Assembly: GCF_002155695.1 (NCBI RefSeq)
Contig: NZ_MUYJ01000012.1
Coordinates: 1 to 64,000, forward strand
Length of the DNA stretch: 64,000 nt
Direction of reading: 5' to 3'
Source of the DNA: Erythrobacter tepidarius
Lineage (GTDB): Bacteria > Pseudomonadota > Alphaproteobacteria > Sphingomonadales > Sphingomonadaceae
Under the pieces are notes generated by a model. It saw nothing but the letters and a program-made list of their open reading frames with translations, had not been told where the DNA came from and did not search any database. Each line of letters starts with the position of its first letter. Position 1 is the stretch's first letter. A program made the translations under genes and the position numbers. Below, piece by piece: positions 61,004-64,000 of this stretch.

Positions 61004-61402
61004 ATGCCCAATCTCACCCCGCCTCCGCGCGTTCTTGCCACGCCTGAAGCGCAAAGCTGGATTGCGCGCCTCGCCGCCGTCCACGGCCCGCTGATGTTCC
61101 ACCAGTCGGGCGGGTGCTGCGACGGGTCGGCGCCGATGTGCTTCGTGCGCGGCGAATTCCGGGTGGGCGGGCAGGACGTTCTGCTCGGGACGATCGCCGA
61201 GGACACCCCGGTGTGGATCGGTGCGCGGCAGTTCGAATACTGGCGCCATACTCAGGTGACGATCGATGTCGTGCCCGGGCGCGGTTCGGGCATGAGCCTC
61301 GAGGCGCCCGAAGGGGTGCGCTTCGTGATCCGCAGCCGGGTGTTCAGCGATGCCGAGGCGGCCTTGCTGGAGGCGGCCGGTCCACCGCCAACAGGTAGCT
61401 GA
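61004..61402 (+). CDS. DUF779 protein, dehydrogenase companion
   Basis: This 132-aa conserved small protein has MFHQSGGCCDGSAPMCF near 37, with clustered cysteines that may bind a metal. It has no assigned function but nearly always lies next to acetaldehyde dehydrogenase genes. The start is the ATG after GGAGAGAAG; the frame opens 8 codons earlier without support. No signal peptide is seen. It separates the dehydrogenase from the NosP/NahK-type pair. Confidence 0.88.
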   Translation: MPNLTPPPRVLATPEAQSWIARLAAVHGPLMFHQSGGCCDGSAPMCFVRGEFRVGGQDVLLGTIAEDTPVWIGARQFEYWRHTQVTIDVVPGRGSGMSLEAPEGVRFVIRSRVFSDAEAALLEAAGPPPTGS

Positions 61403-61416
61403 AAAGACTTGCCGCG

Positions 61417-62640
61417 ATGGTCATTCTCCAACATTATCACATCGGGAGGAAGGCCAAGCCTTCCTGGGAGACTTGGGAGAGACCATTGCACGCACCGCGC
61501 CCTTCGGTGGCAGGCGGTCTTGTCGTTGCAAGCTCGCACGCTGCATGTCCGGTCGAGGCCGTGGCCGATATCGCCCGCGCGATTGAGGGTCGGGCGCTGG
61601 CGGGCGGGGTAATCTTCTGTTCGAGCACCTATCCGCGCGAGGCGCTGGCCGGCGCGATCAGCGAGCAGCTCCGCCACATCCCGCTTGCCGGATGCACCAG
61701 CGCAGGTGAGATCACCGGGCGCGGCTATGATGCCGACAGTCTGCTGCTGATCGGTTTCCCTGCCGAAAGCTTCACCTTCCGCGTGCTGCACGTCTCCGAC
61801 ATCGACAGTTTCGAGCCCGAGGAAGCGCGCCGCAGGGTTCGCCACCTTGCCGCCAATGCCCGACATGAAGCGGCGATCCTCGGCGCGAGTACTAGCCAGG
61901 TGGCGCTGTTTCTGGTCGATGGCCTGTCCCACCGCGAGGAACTGCTCACTATGACGGTGCAGGATGCGCTGGACGACATTCCGCTGATCGGCGGTTCGAG
62001 CGGCGACGGGCTGCTGTTCAGCGAAACCGGGGTGCTGTGTGACGGGGCATTCCGATCAGGCACGGCGGCGATCGTCATGCTTGCCAGCGCGCGGCCGATG
62101 CAGGTCTATTCCGAATGCTATTACGAGCCCGGCCCGCTGCGCATGGTGGTGACCGCCGCCGATCCCGAGTGCCGGATCGTGTACGAGATCAACGCCGCGC
62201 CCGCGGCCGACGAATATCGCCGCCTTGCCGGTGCGCCCGGGGCGACGCTCGACGCGGCCTTCTTTGCCGCTCATCCGCCGATGGTGCGTGCCGGCGGCAG
62301 TTATCACGTGCGCGCGATCCAGACCGCCAATCCCGATGGCAGCCTGACCTTCTACGGCGCGGTTGACCGCGGGATCGTGCTGGCGGTGGGCGAGCCGGTT
62401 GACCGGTTGGCAAGGATGCAGGCCTTCTTCGCCCGACTGCGCGAAGAGTTCGGCGAGATCGACCATGTGCTGGGCTTTGACTGCGTGCTCAACCGGATCG
62501 ATGCGGAAAACCGCCAGATCGTGCGCAAGGTCTCCGATCTCTACGTCGAAAACCGGGTGACGGGGTTCAACACCTATGGTGAGCAGTTGCGCGCCGCGCA
62601 TCTCAACCAGACCTTCAGCTGTCTGGTGATCGGCCGCTGA
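61417..62640 (+). CDS. FIST-domain sensor, NosP-like
   Basis: This 407-aa FIST protein has an N-terminal FIST domain from about 30 (VAGGLVVASSHA, CSSTYPREALAGAI, PLAGCTSAGEI) and a FIST_C domain from about 240 (YEINAAPAADEYRRLAGA). In Pseudomonas, FIST protein NosP binds heme and nitric oxide and controls the histidine kinase NahK encoded next to it; here too a NahK-type kinase follows with a one-base overlap. Heme binding is not proved by sequence. The ATG at 61417 has a weak binding site; a TTG at 61486, shortly after GGGAGAG, would drop 23 residues and is a reasonable alternative. Confidence 0.85.
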   Translation: MVILQHYHIGRKAKPSWETWERPLHAPRPSVAGGLVVASSHAACPVEAVADIARAIEGRALAGGVIFCSSTYPREALAGAISEQLRHIPLAGCTSAGEITGRGYDADSLLLIGFPAESFTFRVLHVSDIDSFEPEEARRRVRHLAANARHEAAILGASTSQVALFLVDGLSHREELLTMTVQDALDDIPLIGGSSGDGLLFSETGVLCDGAFRSGTAAIVMLASARPMQVYSECYYEPGPLRMVVTAADPECRIVYEINAAPAADEYRRLAGAPGATLDAAFFAAHPPMVRAGGSYHVRAIQTANPDGSLTFYGAVDRGIVLAVGEPVDRLARMQAFFARLREEFGEIDHVLGFDCVLNRIDAENRQIVRKVSDLYVENRVTGFNTYGEQLRAAHLNQTFSCLVIGR

Positions 62641-64000
62641 TGTCTGCGGCGCTCGAAGCGGACGAAGTCGCCCGGCTGAAGGAGCAAGTCCGCAAGCTCG
62701 AAGCAATCAACGCCGCGCTGATGGACCGGATCGAGCGCGCCAGCGATCTGCAAAGCGGGGCGTTTTCGATGTTCGAGAACGCCATCACGCTGGAGGCCAT
62801 GGTTCGCAGCCGCACCACCGAGCTGGAAGAGGCGTTGGTCCAGCTGGCATCGGTCAACGCCCGGATCGAGGCCGCCCGTAAGGATGCCGATTCCGCCCGC
62901 GCGCGGCTGCGCGACGCGATCGAGTCCCTGTCGGACGGCTTTGTCCTGTTCGATGCCGAAGACCGGCTGGTGATGTGCAACACCGCCTTTCTTGACATCT
63001 GGCCCGAATTTCGCCCGGTCGTCGATCAGCGTCCCAGCTTTGCCGAACTGGTCGATCTGCTTGCCGGGCACGGCTCCACCATCGGTTCGCTGGTTGCGCC
63101 TGAACGCTGGAAGCAGGAACGTCTCGCCCGCCACCGGAATGCCGGCGCGCACGTGCAGATGCTGGCTGACGGGCGCTGGCTACAGATCAACGAGCTGCGC
63201 ACCAGCGAAGGCGGTATCGTCGGCATCTATACCGACATCACCAGCGTCAAGGCCGCCGATGCCCGCCAGCGCGCGCGCGAACTGGCCGAGCGCAACCTCG
63301 CGCTGCAATCGACGCTCGACACCCTGTCGGAAGGCGCGTGCCTGTTCGGACCCAACGGCCAGCTGCAGGCCTGGAACGACGAGCTGGCCAATATGCTCAG
63401 GATCAACCGCGAGGTATCGGCCAGCATCGGCACGCACGAGGCCTTCGTGGCCCATTGCATCGAACGCTGCGCACTCGATCGGCCGCAGGCGATCGAGTGG
63501 CGCGAGGGTCAGGGTCCGCGGATTTCCACCGAATGCCGGCTGGGCAACCGCAACTTCGTGATCCGTTCGGTGACGCTCGCGACGGGCGGCATGGCCTTTG
63601 CCTTCGACGATGTGACCGACCGCATCCGCTTCCAGCAATCCATGACCGAAGTCGCCGAGAATCTCGAACGCGCAGTCCATGCGCGCACCGCCGAACTGGT
63701 CGAGGTCAATCGCCAGCTGGCCGAGGCCAAAGACGAGGCGGATCGCGCCAATCTGTCCAAGACCCGCTTCCTCGCCGCGGCGAGCCATGATCTGCTGCAA
63801 CCGCTCAACGCCGCGCGGCTGTTCGTCTCGGCGCTGCAAGAAAAGCGGCTGGCGGCGAGCACCCGGGGGCTGGTGGAGCAGACCTCGATCGCTCTGGATT
63901 CGGTCGAGCAACTGCTCGAAGCCCTGTTCGAGATTTCGCGGCTCGATGCCGGCGCGATCCAGCCGGAGATCCGGCCTATTGCGCTGGATCGCATCCTGTC
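62640..64000 (+). CDS. NahK/ErcS'-type sensor histidine kinase, 5' part
   Basis: This gene starts at the ATG sharing one base with the FIST stop and runs off the right edge (453 codons seen). It begins with a coiled coil (LKEQVRKLEAINAALMDRIE), then two PAS-like domains (about 100-200, LRDAIESLSDGFVLFDAEDR; about 225-330, STLDTLSEGACLFGPNG) and the HisKA part with the phospho-acceptor histidine in FLAAASHDLLQPLNAARLF. This H-box is typical of NahK and ErcS' kinases that act in NO/biofilm and ethanol-oxidation signalling. The ATPase domain and any receiver domain lie outside the window. Confidence 0.9.
   Translation, partial: MSAALEADEVARLKEQVRKLEAINAALMDRIERASDLQSGAFSMFENAITLEAMVRSRTTELEEALVQLASVNARIEAARKDADSARARLRDAIESLSDGFVLFDAEDRLVMCNTAFLDIWPEFRPVVDQRPSFAELVDLLAGHGSTIGSLVAPERWKQERLARHRNAGAHVQMLADGRWLQINELRTSEGGIVGIYTDITSVKAADARQRARELAERNLALQSTLDTLSEGACLFGPNGQLQAWNDELANMLRINREVSASIGTHEAFVAHCIERCALDRPQAIEWREGQGPRISTECRLGNRNFVIRSVTLATGGMAFAFDDVTDRIRFQQSMTEVAENLERAVHARTAELVEVNRQLAEAKDEADRANLSKTRFLAAASHDLLQPLNAARLFVSALQEKRLAASTRGLVEQTSIALDSVEQLLEALFEISRLDAGAIQPEIRPIALDRIL

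Noticed and set aside
1..64000. tRNA, rRNA and CRISPR signals
   Set aside because: Reading the intergenic regions showed no cloverleaf, rRNA segment or regularly spaced repeat. Gaps are short throughout.

Overview
The window is GC-rich, densely packed chromosomal DNA. It most likely comes from an alphaproteobacterium of the Sphingomonadales, probably the Erythrobacteraceae. That placement is an inference from gene content: a Ros/MucR regulator, DUF1489, a class II DAHP synthase, NfuA, a long TonB receptor paired with a flavin halogenase, and a BLUF protein of the AppA type. I could not run a search. No tRNA, rRNA or CRISPR array was seen.

Positions 1-590 hold the right end of an IS5-type element and a short gene it seems to have cut. 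From 13208 down to 770 runs one long minus-strand operon: a NitT/TauT-type ABC transporter, a NikR-like ribbon-helix-helix regulator, two DUF1989 proteins, a biotin-dependent urea/guanidine carboxylase, allophanate hydrolase, and a two-component pair. This is the gene set for taking up guanidine (or urea) and releasing its nitrogen as ammonia. The NikR-like regulator has lost three of the four nickel ligands. Two near-identical inverted repeats (TATTAC-N14-GTAATA) flank its control points. One lies in front of its own gene and the other lies between the transporter and a divergent beta-propeller lipoprotein. I consider this the most interesting regulatory unit in the window.

13.3-20.2 kb holds the propeller lipoprotein, an AppA-like BLUF/B12-type photoreceptor, DUF1489, a three-gene SDR/SnoaL/Rieske oxygenase operon and MgtE. 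20.2-30.4 kb (mostly plus strand) carries cyclophilin, miaB, phoH, ybeY, corC and a LysR regulator. An accessory block sits between phoH and ybeY: an FAD oxidoreductase, a patatin lipoprotein, a small secreted protein and a decayed erythromycin-esterase-like gene. 34.75-30.4 kb (minus) is a housekeeping run: nfuA, rutE-like, tsaB, rimI, a MucR protein without its zinc histidines, fur and plsC. An M16 peptidase, class II DAHP synthase, the ergothioneine pair egtB-egtD and an FAD oxidoreductase follow on the plus strand.

42.7-53.5 kb is a beta-glucan (laminarin-type) utilisation locus: flavin halogenase, TonB receptor, GH16, LacI regulator, MFS transporter and GH3. Matching LacI-type palindromes precede the receptor and the GH3 gene. 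53.5-59.2 kb (minus) carries a DUF1501/DUF1800 pair, an SdsA-type alkylsulfatase and a membrane protein. 59.3-64 kb (plus) has an acetaldehyde dehydrogenase, DUF779, a FIST-domain NosP-like sensor and a NahK-type histidine kinase cut by the window end. This looks like an aldehyde-oxidation unit next to a nitric-oxide-type signalling pair.
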